A stretch of 64,000 nt of DNA from Bifidobacterium sp. WK041_4_12 (GCF_041080795.1 NZ_CP129674.1:2232001-2296000), one strand, 5' to 3'; positions 16,795-27,153 are shown, counted from the stretch's first letter. Numbers and translations are program-made. Notes: generated from the sequence alone by a model not told the origin.

Positions 16795-17609
16795 CAGACA
16801 TACGCCCTCTGATGTTGTAACTGTCCTTATGCAAGGAAGCCACAATTCAAACTACAAGCATTCTAGCAGCTTGAAAAATCTGCCGATATCTTACTAGGTC
16901 GCACACTGATATTGCCGTGCAGGGATTGAATTCAGACACCACCGCTGGGATATCACGATGTACACCTTGTTGTTACATCTTTGATGCAGTTCATGGATTT
17001 TCAACGTGATTAGAAAATATGCGCAGCACATCGTGGATCTGGAACACAGCGGATGTTGACCCATATACAGGGCGGCGGCCTGTTGCTGCCGATACTGAAC
17101 AGAATGGGAAGTACTTTCAATAACTAATTAGCGGCGTCTATTGCTATCAGATTAAGAAAACGTCCATAATGTACGATAGTCGAAACTTATGTAGTGCACG
17201 AGCGGTATTGTTCTCGGCATCGAAGTTGCGTTATAAATGTTTCGAAACGGTATCATTCATAAACAATGCTTGACCATTATTAATCACGGCGAATGTTCGG
17301 TGATACTTTATGGGCAATCTCCTTAGCATATCAATATTGTTTAAGAATGGTTTTAGCCAATTTTTAATGGTCATATGGTTGTTGACTGATTTGTCAATTT
17401 CATCCTGATCGAGATGTTCAACCCTGATCATAGATGCATTGAGCTCAGCATGTTCCATTATTGGAGAGGAGGGGCGCTCAGTCAAAGATTGATGAGTATT
17501 TATTGCTTTAGGGATTCTTGGAGAATTGATCGAAGTCCTCGACGCGGCTTGCAACTTGGCCGTTGACATTGTTCCGGCATAATGTTGGTTTGGGAGCAGG
17601 ATTGACTGT
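16795..17609. other. AT-rich stretch without a supported gene
   Basis: About 815 bp of AT-rich sequence lie between convergent transcription units. A 135-codon minus-strand frame at 17231-17638 overlaps the fetB-like gene by 29 bp, has an atypical composition and resembles nothing I recognise. I do not accept it as a gene. Confidence 0.4.
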
Positions 17610-18416
17610 TTAGACCGTGCGTGGCTCGAACTGGTCAAGTTCGGTGAAGCAGCGTCTGTATATCAGTATCATGATCAGGGTGTCTCCGATTATGGTGATC
17701 GAGCTGAGTGCGGCAAGGACGACGAACTGGTATTTTGCCGCTTCGAGTGGATCTCCTCCTGCCATGATCTGGCCCGCCATCATTCCCGGTATGAGTACGA
17801 TGCCGCTTGAAGCAAGCTGTGCGATCGTAGGGATGAGACCCAGTTTCGCCGAGGCGATGATTGATGGTTTCGCTGCCTCGAAGGGGGTCGCACCCATGCT
17901 GAGGTAGACCTCAACCTCATATTCCCGGGCTTTCATATCGGAGAAGAATCGGCTCATAGCAACGGCGATTGCGGCGACGAGATTGCCAAGCATCATGCCG
18001 GTCACAGGAATCAGAATCTGCGGGGCGTACCATGGCGATGGCGCGATGATGAGTTCGCTGACGACGCTGTCGACGATGAGCACACTCACCATCAAGGTCA
18101 GCAGCACTGGCATCACCAGGCCTCGCGGAATTCCATCTGCACGGGTGAGCGTGATCTGCACGGCGGCGATGACCATGAAAACCATCAGTGCCAGGACAAT
18201 CCACGGGTTGTTGGCTTCGATGACGTATTTGATGATGTAGCCCATGGCCAGTAGCTGCAGTAGTGAGCGCAGGGTCGACCAGATCATGGATTTCGCCATT
18301 CCCAGTCTCATGACGACGGTCAGGATGGCAGCCAGGGCGACCAGCAGAAAAGTCACGGAGAGTCCGAATATGTTGATGTCATACACGGCGCCTGCAGTAT
18401 GCGAAGCGATAATCAT
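17610..18416 (-). CDS. fetB: FetB-like ABC iron-export permease (UPF0014)
   Basis: The 268-residue protein has about seven membrane helices and the UPF0014/FetB signature regions: LLQLLAMGYIIKYVIE, ALMVFMVIAAVQITLTRADG, and YLSMGATPFEAAKPSIIASA, an EAA-like loop that contacts the ATPase, followed by GIVLIPGMMAGQIMAGGDPL. FetAB of E. coli exports excess iron and improves oxidative-stress resistance. The start overlaps the fetA-like stop (ATGA). It is the last gene of the operon that begins with the DedA gene. Confidence 0.9.
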   Translation of the reverse strand: MIIASHTAGAVYDINIFGLSVTFLLVALAAILTVVMRLGMAKSMIWSTLRSLLQLLAMGYIIKYVIEANNPWIVLALMVFMVIAAVQITLTRADGIPRGLVMPVLLTLMVSVLIVDSVVSELIIAPSPWYAPQILIPVTGMMLGNLVAAIAVAMSRFFSDMKAREYEVEVYLSMGATPFEAAKPSIIASAKLGLIPTIAQLASSGIVLIPGMMAGQIMAGGDPLEAAKYQFVVLAALSSITIIGDTLIMILIYRRCFTELDQFEPRTV

Positions 18417-19117
18417 TCCATCTCCTGTCGTGACAGCCTGCCATGTGCGAGGCTAAGAATCCTGGAGGCCCGTCCATCTGAATTTCTGTGCCGGACTCGC
18501 AACACCGCCATTCCCGTGTGAGTTGCCGCGTTTTGCAGCATGGCGCCGACCTTGTCGGAACTATCTGGATCTAACCCCGCATCCACCTCGTCACTGAGCA
18601 GGACTTTCGGCTGGAGCATCAGGCTGCGCAGCAGACACACCCGTGCCTGCTGCCCAACGGATAGCATTGCGGGGTTGCGGACAAGCTCCACATCATCCAA
18701 CCCCAGTTCGTCCAACCCATTTCTGATCTGCTTGGCAACAGGCTTTGCCGTTTGCGGTCTCAAGCCTTTAGCGTTCCTGTTGATGGAAAAGCCGAAGGGA
18801 AGCAGCACCGCATCAAGAACGGTATCAGAAGTCAGCACAGGCCTTTGGGGGAGATATACGACATTGCGCCTCCAGCTTTCGGGTGTGAAGCTGCTGCTGT
18901 CTCTCCCCTCGAGTGTCAGCTTCGCTGAAGCATGTGGGTCAAGCAGTGCCAATGCCATGAGCACATGTGATTTGCCCGAACCAGAGGGTCCCGTGAGATC
19001 GACGATCTCGCCTCGCTCAAGATGAAGAGACAGGTTGGAGAACAGGGTTTTCCCGTTCTGTTGTGATGAATCCTGTTTAAACACGCAAGACAGGGCATTC
19101 GCCGAGAAGTAGCTCAC
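18413..19117 (-). CDS. fetA: FetA-like ABC ATPase
   Basis: This 234-residue ATPase has Walker A GPSGSGKS, Q-loop LPQRPVL, a degenerate signature LSVGQQARVCLLRSL and Walker B VLLSDEVDAGLD. The GTG at 19117 is preceded by AAGGA and overlaps the kinase stop codon by 4 bp. The much longer open frame to 19312 lies antisense-like over the kinase gene and is not real. The H-loop region (VLRVRHRN) has Arg-His where most ATPases have a lone His. Together with the UPF0014 permease it forms a FetAB-type iron exporter. Confidence 0.87.
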   Translation of the reverse strand: MSYFSANALSCVFKQDSSQQNGKTLFSNLSLHLERGEIVDLTGPSGSGKSHVLMALALLDPHASAKLTLEGRDSSSFTPESWRRNVVYLPQRPVLTSDTVLDAVLLPFGFSINRNAKGLRPQTAKPVAKQIRNGLDELGLDDVELVRNPAMLSVGQQARVCLLRSLMLQPKVLLSDEVDAGLDPDSSDKVGAMLQNAATHTGMAVLRVRHRNSDGRASRILSLAHGRLSRQEME

Positions 19118-20148
19118 TTGTTGTTTCCTTTCGATTCGGTCGGATCGACTGTCAATCGCAGCGTAATCTCCATCGTCGTTCCGGATGATGATGTTGAAAG
19201 AACACGAATGGTTCCTTGGTAGCGGGACAAGATATCGCGCGTCAGGGCCAGTCCCAGACCATACCCTTGGTGTTCGGATTCCGCATCGGAACGTGCAAAG
19301 CGCGCGAACCACTGTTCGGGATTTCCTTCCATTCCCGTTCCTTGGTCCCGAACCGTCACGACTGCTTTGTCTTGTGCAGCATGCAGTGTCACTTCTATGT
19401 TCGTGTGATGCGGTGAATGGACGATTGCATTGTCAAGCACGGCGACAAGACAACGTTCGATTCCCGTTTCTTCGCACAAGACGAGAACGGTGGCTGAGGG
19501 TGATGCGAAATGGATCGCAACCTCACGCTGCTCAGCAAGCACATCGATTGACTCTAGGGCGTGTGTGATTGCCTGGGATAGATTCACTGCGTGCGGGCTG
19601 GTAGCGCCGCGTGCCGCCAGCAATAGGTCGTTGATGATGATGTCCATTCGTGACACGTCATTTGTCAATTCCTTCAGCAGAGGATCGATGGGTTTTCCGA
19701 GTCGCAGGCGACGCTCGATGAGTTCGCTACGAGCGTTGATTATTGCAAGTGGCGTTTTCAATTCGTGACTCGCGTCTGCTACGAAGTTACGTTGCAGCCG
19801 TATGGCCTGATCCAACGGCCTGATCTCTTCGCGGGATAGAAACCATGCAACCATCCCTGTGGTGATGATGATTCCAGCGACAAAGAGAATGATGAAGATT
19901 ATTGCCTTTTCGGAGTCTATGATCAAGCTGCCGTGGAAGAGAGCTCCCGAGGTTACGTCGTTGGGGCTGAAGCCGCGTTCGCTGAGTTCATGTCGCGAAC
20001 CTAGAATGACGCCAATGACCAGCAGAAGTGCTCCGAGAATCGCAATTGCACTCATTGCCAGCATCATCCGTATGCTGATTGATCGTATGGCTTTCATCCC
20101 GGATGTCTTGCGCTCGACCTGTGCATCTGATTCGTTATTAAATCTCAT
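19114..20148 (-). CDS. Sensor histidine kinase
   Basis: The 344-residue kinase has two membrane helices (SAIAILGALLLVIGVILG and IIFIILFVAGIIITTGMVAW) enclosing a short extracytosolic loop of about 40 residues. It continues with the dimerisation box containing the phospho-accepting histidine (FVADASHELKTPLAIINARS) and an HATPase_c domain (N-box VLDNAIVHS, G1 DQGTGM, G2 GYGLGLALT). ATG 20148 overlaps the response-regulator stop (ATGA). Co-transcription with fetAB suggests it senses iron or an envelope or redox signal. Confidence 0.93.
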   Translation of the reverse strand: MRFNNESDAQVERKTSGMKAIRSISIRMMLAMSAIAILGALLLVIGVILGSRHELSERGFSPNDVTSGALFHGSLIIDSEKAIIFIILFVAGIIITTGMVAWFLSREEIRPLDQAIRLQRNFVADASHELKTPLAIINARSELIERRLRLGKPIDPLLKELTNDVSRMDIIINDLLLAARGATSPHAVNLSQAITHALESIDVLAEQREVAIHFASPSATVLVLCEETGIERCLVAVLDNAIVHSPHHTNIEVTLHAAQDKAVVTVRDQGTGMEGNPEQWFARFARSDAESEHQGYGLGLALTRDILSRYQGTIRVLSTSSSGTTMEITLRLTVDPTESKGNNK

Positions 20149-20876
20149 ATGGGGTCGCTTTCCATGGGATTGCCGAGGCAATATCCCTTTCCTCGAACTG
20201 TCATGATCAATCCTTTGACTGTCTTCTGTCTGATATAGGAAACATAGGTATCAATGGTTCCCTCCCCAGCATCACGGCTGAAAGCAGCCATGAGCAATTC
20301 TTTTCTTGTGAAGACCCGGTCAGGATTGATGCACAGCGCCTTCAGCAATGAAGCTTCCGCAGGAGATAACTGGATGTTTATTCCCGACGGCGACTCGATG
20401 AGCCCTCGGTGCTCCTTGAATGTCCAATCGCCAATCGCGTGACTCTGCTGCTGTGCCTGATATCCGCGCAGCAATGATCGTATGCGTGCGTTGAGTTCCT
20501 CGAAACGGAATGGTTTGGAAAGATAATCATTGGCACCTGCATCCAATCCTGAGACGATCTCTTCCGTACTTGAAAGAGCGGTGAGCATCAGCATGGGAAC
20601 GGTGATGCCTTCCCTCCGTGCCGAACGCACAAAATCCAACCCATCCATATCAGGCAGTCGTCGATCGACAATCACTGCATCATAGGGATTCATGCCAAAC
20701 TCGTGGATGGCTGCCTTTCCCGTTGTAACCCAATGCGCACGGTAATCGTCCTCAAGGAGTTCCATGAGAATCCCTCCCATCTGCGGATCGTCCTCAATGA
20801 GCAGAAGGCTGGGTTGGAGCAGCTTGATCGGGTCTGACAATGCGTACCGGTTGTGACTATCATCAAGTTCATTCAT
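20145..20876 (-). CDS. OmpR-family response regulator
   Basis: The 243-residue protein has a receiver domain (SLLLIEDDPQMGGILMELLE; phospho-acceptor Asp in AVIVDRRLPDMDG; conserved Lys in YLSKPFRFEEL) and a winged-helix C-terminal domain (LSPAEASLLKALCINPDRVF, FTRKELLMAAF, YVSYIRQK). GGAGGG upstream of ATG 20876 is a good ribosome binding site. It is partner to the overlapping histidine kinase gene and probably controls the whole DedA-RR-HK-FetAB operon. Confidence 0.94.
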   Translation of the reverse strand: MNELDDSHNRYALSDPIKLLQPSLLLIEDDPQMGGILMELLEDDYRAHWVTTGKAAIHEFGMNPYDAVIVDRRLPDMDGLDFVRSARREGITVPMLMLTALSSTEEIVSGLDAGANDYLSKPFRFEELNARIRSLLRGYQAQQQSHAIGDWTFKEHRGLIESPSGINIQLSPAEASLLKALCINPDRVFTRKELLMAAFSRDAGEGTIDTYVSYIRQKTVKGLIMTVRGKGYCLGNPMESDPI

Positions 20877-20902
20877 ATTTCAGCCCTCCACCGATGACGG
20901 TA

Positions 20903-21559
20903 TTACTTCGTTTCGATTTCTTCACTTCTTGACGGCCAAGACGTAAAAGCCTTGAATGCCAATGGAAGAATCGAAATGAGCAAGATGCACAAGCACACTA
21001 TTTCGATATGATTCGATATCAGCGGGATACGACCAAGAGCATACCCCATGCTTGGAAGTGCAACGCCCCAGATAACTGCCCCGACAAGGTTCGCGATGAT
21101 GAAACGGCGATGATTGAAATGCGTCATGCCTATGATGAAGGGAACAAAGGTTCTCAATATGGGCACGAATCTCGCCAGGATGATCGCCCGGCTGCCGTAA
21201 TCATCGAAGAAGCGCTGTGCTCGCTTGATGCGATTTCTATTTTTCCCCTGCACCCAGGATTTAATCCGGCGAATGTTTCCGCTGTGCTTCCCGGTCTCAT
21301 ACCCGGCTTGGTCTCCGGTGAAGGCAGCCACCGATACTATGAGACAGATGATCCACAATGGCATTCCTGATACGGGTGAGTCAGCCAGCGTCATTGACGC
21401 GGGAACCATGCCAAGCAGGAAAACTAGGGAATCTCCGGGAAGAAAAAATCCTATCAGCAGACCGGATTCTGCGAAGATGATGAATGAGCAGGCTGCAAGT
21501 GCCCAATGCCCTGCTGCTGCAATAACGAATGCCGGGCTAAGAAAAGATAGCATGTTCAA
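20903..21559 (-). CDS. DedA/VTT-family membrane protein
   Basis: The 218-residue protein shows the DedA pattern: FAESGLLIGFFLPGDSLVFL near the N-terminus, then GKHSGNIRRIKSWVQGKN, then the diagnostic ARFVPILRTFVPFIIG loop, and C-terminal helices. DedA proteins are linked to undecaprenyl-phosphate or phospholipid flipping and to envelope and pH homeostasis. The gene ends 26 bp before the response regulator and heads the operon. It is divergent from a PAP2 phosphatase, which is also commonly involved in undecaprenyl-pyrophosphate recycling. Confidence 0.92.
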   Translation of the reverse strand: MNMLSFLSPAFVIAAAGHWALAACSFIIFAESGLLIGFFLPGDSLVFLLGMVPASMTLADSPVSGMPLWIICLIVSVAAFTGDQAGYETGKHSGNIRRIKSWVQGKNRNRIKRAQRFFDDYGSRAIILARFVPILRTFVPFIIGMTHFNHRRFIIANLVGAVIWGVALPSMGYALGRIPLISNHIEIVCLCILLISILPLAFKAFTSWPSRSEEIETK

Positions 21560-21706
21560 GTCCTTCTTGAGTACCTTTTATACTGTCACCGACATAATCC
21601 CAGTATGGAGCTAAGCAAACGCTAAGAATTGAATGCCAGACAGTGCAGTCACGTACAGAAATGATTCTTGGAGAATTCTTGGTATTTCAATGCAACACTT
21701 GAACGC

Positions 21707-22399
21707 ATGAATAATCCTTTCGTCATGTCGTTGTCTCGGCTGCCTTGGACCAGGCGGCTGCTCCTCTTAGTGACAGCATTGGCTCTCATTTGCATCATTC
21801 CTATCGGAGACGCATTGAAAAGAAGTCAGTCTATCACGAATCACGAGATGAAGATACTTGAACAATTCCAAAAAGCTCCACATTTGTTGCTGGCTATCTC
21901 AACAGGCTTTGGACAGGCTTTCTCGATCGCGGGGACTGCACTGATAGTTTCACTTTCTCTGCTCTATTTGGTTTGGACCCAGCGTGGCTGGGTCCAACCT
22001 TTGAGGGGTGCCATAATCGCCGTCACTCCAATGATGGTGACGCTCGTGGTAAAGGTTATCGTCAATCGTAGCCGTCCAGGAACATCCCTCGGGAATCTGG
22101 AGAACGATCCAAGCTTTCCAAGCGGGCATGTCGCGGCTTCGATATGCTGCGTGGCGCTGCTGTTTCTGATCATGCAGTTGCGTCATGTCCGCGAATCGTC
22201 AAGAGGGAACAGATATTTTCTGAGGCTCGCCGTATCGGTGATTCTGATGCTCATTCCAGTGATGACTGCAGTCTCCAGACTGATATTGGGCGTCCACTAT
22301 CCCAGCGATGTAGTGGCTTCTCTGATTCTCAACGCCCTGCTGGCAGCAAGCATGGGAGTCATAACACAACAAGAGATAATGGCAGGTCCACTGCATTAA
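21707..22399 (+). CDS. PAP2-family membrane phosphatase
   Basis: The protein (230 residues from ATG 21707) has the three PAP2 motifs: KVIVNRSRP, FPSGHVAAS and SRLILGVHYPSD, with catalytic histidines in the second and third, plus about six membrane helices. Members remove phosphate from undecaprenyl pyrophosphate, phosphatidic acid or related lipids at the outer face of the membrane. The frame is open from a TTG at 21668; neither start has a clear ribosome binding site, so the N-terminus is uncertain. The divergent DedA gene may act on the same lipid carrier. Confidence 0.88.
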   Translation: MNNPFVMSLSRLPWTRRLLLLVTALALICIIPIGDALKRSQSITNHEMKILEQFQKAPHLLLAISTGFGQAFSIAGTALIVSLSLLYLVWTQRGWVQPLRGAIIAVTPMMVTLVVKVIVNRSRPGTSLGNLENDPSFPSGHVAASICCVALLFLIMQLRHVRESSRGNRYFLRLAVSVILMLIPVMTAVSRLILGVHYPSDVVASLILNALLAASMGVITQQEIMAGPLH

Positions 22400-23053
22400 T
22401 ATCGATGGATAAAACGACACAACCGACAAAATTATCTTAAGATCTCAGGTGAAACTAACAGAGTAGTACATTATACGGTGATAATCATATCCAGCCAAAG
22501 CGGAATTCAATTTAACTACGTATAACCTACATGCATTCTTGATATGTTTCATCCCCCGCTTCTAAATCGAATCTGGATGATGAGGTTCGATGCAAATCCA
22601 CATGTAGCCGTTGGATCCGCTGGCTGCTGTTTACCAGACATTAAGAACAGGGATATCTGGGTCTGAATCTTGGCTGATTCGACTCCTTACTTTACTCAAG
22701 TGCGCTATTTCTGCCTGCCAGCTTCTTACGGGCGTCAGTGGTTCTCACTGCTCTTTTCCACCCATCTTTCGGAATGGTTCACCATCGTACTCAGAACTGG
22801 CTATCTCATATTTCTTAGTATCAATATTCTCTTTATTCTTCATCTTCCATTGTTTTTGAGTGGACCAATCTGTTTTCCAACGTGGTGATGCCCTCATTGG
22901 TAACATCTGGTGAATTGCTCTGGATTCCTCGTGTATGAGTTCTGACCAATCCTGTGAGAGGAAGAACTGGCATCAGGAAACCAGGCGACGGTGGCTTTCC
23001 CTGTTGCCAGAACAAAGCCATAGTAATAGTCATGATCACTGCCAAATGTGATA
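22400..23053. other. No supported gene; left flank of IS3 element
   Basis: About 650 bp with short AT-rich frames only. The frame at 22611-22859 is hydrophobic but starts without a ribosome binding site and resembles nothing known to me. No regulatory signal stands out. Confidence 0.4.
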
Positions 23054-24359
23054 TGGACTGGTTTTTGTTCCTGATTTCCCCTAGATAGGGAATGATGGGA
23101 TTATGAGCATACAATTTAGCGATGAGTTCAAGGATCGGGCCGTGAGATTGTTGGCCGAGTCGTGGGAGAATTATTCGTCGCAGACGAAGGCGCTGCAGGG
23201 TGTGGCCAGGAGCCTCTGGGTCGCCACGCAGTCGCTGCGCCGCTGGCAGGAACAGGCCGATGCGAACGGTACGGCCGGTCCTGGCGAGTCTGCGGAGTTG
23301 AAACGGCTGCGCTGGGAGAATGCGGAGCTACGTCGCAGCAACGAGATACTTTCCTCGGCCTCGGTTTTTTCGCCTCAAGGCTCGACCCTACACGGCGTTG
23401 ATGGTAGCGTACATCGACCGTCATCGCGCACGGTTCGGGGTCGGGCCAATCTGCTGGACGTTGAGGGTCTCGTTGGATGGCGGGTTCATCACGTCTCGCG
23501 CGTACTGGCAGACGAAGGCACATACCGTCTCCACCGGTAAGGGCTCGTCACGAGACGCTGGCGCGTGGCATTGGCGGGCATGCACGCGCACCGGTTCATG
23601 GCGGTGTACGGGTACAGGAAAGTGCATCGTCAGCTGATCCGTCAGGGTTGGATTGGAATCGGGCGCGACCAGGTGCTGCATGTCATACTCTCCCTTGGGA
23701 TTCAAGGCATACGTCGGGGTCGGATCCCTATCCCCACGCGGTCCGTGAGGAGTACGGGCGGGCGCCCGGACCTAGTGGAGCGCCGGTTCAGCGCAGCCGC
23801 TCCCGGTCGTCTGCATGTGGCTGATATCACCTACGTGCATCTGAGCGATGGAAGTTTCGCTTATGTGGCGTTCGTGACCGACGCTTACGCCAGAAGGATT
23901 GTGGGCTGGGCCGTGAGCGCGAGCCAGCCCACCAAGGATCTGCCCCTGCTCACGTTGGACCAGTCCACCGGCTGGGCAGCCCGGCACGGTGATACGCGTG
24001 GACTCGTGCATCACTCGAATCACGGCACCCAGTACATCAGTGTTCTCTACGGCTCGCACCTTAACGAGCATGACATCCTCGCGTCCACCGGCAGCGTGGG
24101 TGACTCCTACGACAACGCCCTCGGGGAAACTGTCAACAGTGCGTACAAGACCGAGCTGATCCATCGCGGCAGGCCCATCGACCGCGTGAAGGCACTGGAA
24201 CAAGCCACCTTCCAGTGGGCGTTCTGGTGGAGCCAGAAACGTTTTCATGAAACTCTGAACTACCTGACACCAGCCGAAGTGGAAGCACGTTACTATAAAT
24301 CACAAGTGATACCAATCACCCCAAAAACCAATAAAACAGTGTGAACAAAATCCAGTCCA
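23054..24359 (+). mobile_element. IS3-family insertion sequence, inactive
   Basis: The element ends in inverted repeats TGGACTGGTTTTTGTTC (23054-23070) and GAACAAAATCCAGTCCA (24343-24359), with one mismatch in 17 bp and TG...CA tips. The 3-bp flanks (ATA and CTT) are not a target duplication. It carries a frameshifted transposase whose catalytic triad is also altered. An IS30 remnant starts 25 bp to its right. Confidence 0.78.
23103..24344 (+). pseudogene. IS3-family transposase (orfAB), multiply frameshifted
   Basis: The orfA part (FSDEFKDRAVRLLAESWENY, LKRLRWENAELRRSNEILSS) is a Tn3-like helix-turn-helix with a leucine zipper. It leaves its frame at a T6 run near 23369: restoring one T recovers the expected FFASRLDPTRR ending. 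The orfB part begins in another frame (MVAYIDRHRARFGVGPICW), shifts again near 23540-23570, and continues as a DDE core: VADITYVHL and DNALGETVNS hold the first Asp and the Glu, but the middle motif reads HHSNHGTQY, so the second catalytic Asp has become Asn. The gene is dead on two counts. Confidence 0.8.
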
Positions 24360-24383
24360 CTTCAAATGGCTTAAAAGATCGGT

Positions 24384-25067
24384 TTGGTTCTAGTGGTGGT
24401 TGCGGCATCTGTCTTTCTGGGAGGAATGGATGTCGCAATACGAGTATCGGGGCTCGGTCTATCCGCCCCGGCGTGCGATGTGCCAGGCAAGACGCGCCCA
24501 CTATGTTGAGCTGTTGAATCAGGGTATGAACTTCACCCAGGCTGCCCGCATGGTCGGGGTGTCCAAACGCACGGGAAAGCTTGGCGCAAGGGGCGAGCCA
24601 GAAGCACTGACAGGAACGAACGGCCCCGGGTCGACTGGTATCGTCATGACATGGACCAGCCCGACCGCCATGACGCCCAGAGCGTGCAGCACGCCAGTAT
24701 CGCCAAGATGCGTCACCTGCCCAAGCTCCTGCGCAACACCCTGACACCTGGGGCGAACTCGCCCTGCACCGCACAATCAGCACCAGCCTGGGCATGCAGG
24801 TCTACTTCTCCCGACCTGCACAGCCCCTGGCAGCGCGGCACCAACGAGAACACCAACGGACTAATGCGCCAATACTTTCCCAAAGGCACCGACCTGAGCA
24901 TCTACCCCGAGAAATATCTCGACGCCGTCGCCGAGGAGCTCAACGACCGCCCGAGAAAAACCCTCGACTACATGAAACCCAACGAAAAAATCATCGAACT
25001 CATCAACCAAACCGCATATTAGAAACCACCAACACACCACCAACCGTTACAACCACCACTAGAAACC
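24384..25067 (+). mobile_element. IS30-family element, internally deleted
   Basis: Related inverted ends containing CTAGTGGTGGTTG lie near 24384-24402 and 25050-25067. Between them are the N- and C-terminal parts of an IS30 transposase without most of the catalytic core. Intact IS30 elements are above 1 kb; this one is about 680 bp. Confidence 0.65.
24430..25022 (+). pseudogene. IS30-family transposase remnant
   Basis: The N-terminal part ([40 protein letters not shown]) is the IS30 helix-turn-helix. After a frame break the C-terminal part appears: traces of a degraded segment near [18 protein letters not shown], then [20 protein letters not shown], then a terminal helix ending [18 protein letters not shown]. 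[20 protein letters not shown] is highly diagnostic for the family. The middle 150 or so residues, including catalytic aspartates, are missing, so it cannot be active. Confidence 0.78.
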
Positions 25068-25567
25068 GCCGGGCTGCGGCCTTTTTCTGGGAGGCGTCGA
25101 AGTAAGATGGACACGATGCTGCGGCTACCGCCGTTTGTCTCAAGCCCGGTGCTTGTGATAATTGGCATGACACTATCGGCGAACAATGCACTCGTGCTAT
25201 AAGCCTTCCCTGAGTGTATGGGGGCATACCGTATCTACCGTTCAAGAAACAGTCACGAGTCATCGGCATTGATTGCTCCGTCCTCATTGATGTGGTAATT
25301 GGCGGGGTAAAGGAGAATGTAGTCCATACTTTTGCTTGTACTTTCAAGCATCTACACAGAATCTTTGCACTCTCCCTAGCTCCACAGTCAGGGTTTTCGT
25401 TGTTTTGCCGAAAGCCCTTCTTTTGTGCGATTTCCGTTGGCATTTCGCCGTTTTAGTCTTTTTTCGAGTTGTCGTTTGGTCGTATGTTTCCGCAGCTTTC
25501 CGTATGATTGTGGTCTAGATAGGTGCATGGTTAGGTGCACCCGAATGGGCGGACAGCGAGGTACGTT
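25068..25567. other. Spacer between IS30 remnant and integrase
   Basis: About 500 bp with no supported gene. The left att site of the integrative element may lie in or near this stretch, but I see no tRNA gene and no obvious direct repeat partner by eye. Confidence 0.35.
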
Positions 25568-26944
25568 ATGGCCAGACGCAAAGAGCAACGCAATGACTGG
25601 GGGCACGATCCTCACACGCAAGAACGCCCGTGGCGAGGTGACGGCCTATCAGGCGAGGTATGTGCATCCTTTGAATGCGTCGAAACGGGTGCAGCGGAAT
25701 TTCAAACCCGATCAGAAACTTCGCGCCGAGAACTGGCTGGAGGACGAGCACCGGCTGGTGACCGCCCACGAACTCGGCAAAGCCACATGGACACATCCTA
25801 GCGAACGCGAACATGCCGAAAAACAATCATCCGTAATATTCTCCGAGTATGCCAAGTCGTTTCTTGACGGGTATCTTGGGGCGGATGGCAAGGCGCTCAC
25901 ATCGTCCTCGTTGCGAAAGAAGCGTGAGGCCATAGTCCACCTGAACCGGTATTTCGGCGGCACGCGTCTGGTGGATATCGATGCCAAATCTGTCAACACC
26001 TGGCTTGACGGCGAATATGTGGATGGTATCCATGCTCTGCGTCGCGCTTATCAGGTGTTCAAGGCCATCATGAAGCAGGCGAGCACGGCACATGACGGGC
26101 AGCCGTCGATCATCGAACGCAATCCCTGCACCCGCGCCAACCTTCGTCTGCCCAAATCGAAGCAGGCGCTGATACCAGCGGCAACGGCGAACGAGTTGCA
26201 AACCATCTACGAGCAGATGCCGGAGTATTCACACATCTCGATATACCTGGGCGCGGTGTTTGGCCTGCGCATCAGCGAGATCTGCGCCTTGCAACGGCGG
26301 GATATCGATATCACCCACCGATGCCTCTACGTGCGGCACTCGATAGGCCGGAGCGCAGGCGACAAGGGAGCCTTAGTGCTTAAGGAGCCTAAAACCGAGT
26401 CCAGTGCAGACTACCAGATCATCCCGGAAGCCTTCATCCCTATCCTGCAACACCACATGACCGCGCATTGTGCCAAGGAAGCCGACGCGCAGCTCATCAC
26501 GCCACGCACCACGGCGATCATGAACCCCAACAGTCTGCGAGGACAGTTCGAGAAAGCCCGGATGACAGCCAACCGACCCGACCTGCACTTCCACGCCCTG
26601 AGGGCCACCGCCATCACCGCAGCCGCCCAACAAGGAGGGACCCCCAAAGAGGTGCAACGCTACGGCCGTCACGCCGACGCGGAGATCAGCCTTGCCCTTT
26701 CCAACGCGCCACCGAGGAAGGGTCCACCAGCCTCGCCGACCGTGTCTTCGAGGCCCTGGTCACACTCGACATCCAACACACGGAACGCACCAGCGCAACT
26801 GTCAAAGCGGAACTCAGCCAAGCCAAGAACGCTCTAGAAGCGCTGAAACGCCAAAGGCAAGAACTCGAACGCCGCATCAGTGATCTGCAACAGGAACTCG
26901 CCAAACACGCCAACCAGCCCGAACCACCCGACGATCCCACATAG
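25568..26944 (+). pseudogene. Tyrosine recombinase (phage-type integrase) with two frameshifts
   Basis: The order is that of an integrase: N-terminal arm-binding domain (VTAYQARYVHPLNASKRVQR), SAM-like core-binding domain (FSEYAKSFLDGYLGADGKAL), and catalytic domain with Arg in GLRISEICALQ, His-x-x-Arg in HALRATAIT and GRHADAEIS. Near the start, MARRKEQRNDW reads into the main frame only if one G is removed from the G5 run at 25599-25603. At 26700/26701 a single missing A shifts the frame; adding it restores LYQRATEEG, whose Tyr is the nucleophile, followed by a coiled-coil tail (LSQAKNALEALKRQRQELER). The gene marks an old integrated element in this accessory region. Confidence 0.82.
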
Positions 26945-27153
26945 GAGACTGTGAACGGAGCGAAACATGCCCCCCCCCCTCAAACAGGCAAACGAGCATC
27001 GCCATGCGACCTATAACCGAAACCCTTACCATTCCTTAGACGATGAGCATATTGGAATGCTCATGTTCCTATGCGGAGAAGCTCGTGAATACCCTTGCTT
27101 GTGAGTACACGACGACACAATATTAGCTGTTGTAAGTTCAAGAGGATTCGGCC

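Noticed and set aside
17231..17638. 135-codon minus-strand frame
   Set aside because: Polar irregular composition, overlaps fetB, no ribosome binding site; not supported as a gene.
25068..25567. Possible tRNA or att site beside the integrase
   Set aside because: No cloverleaf or T-loop sequence was found and no direct repeat partner could be identified by eye.
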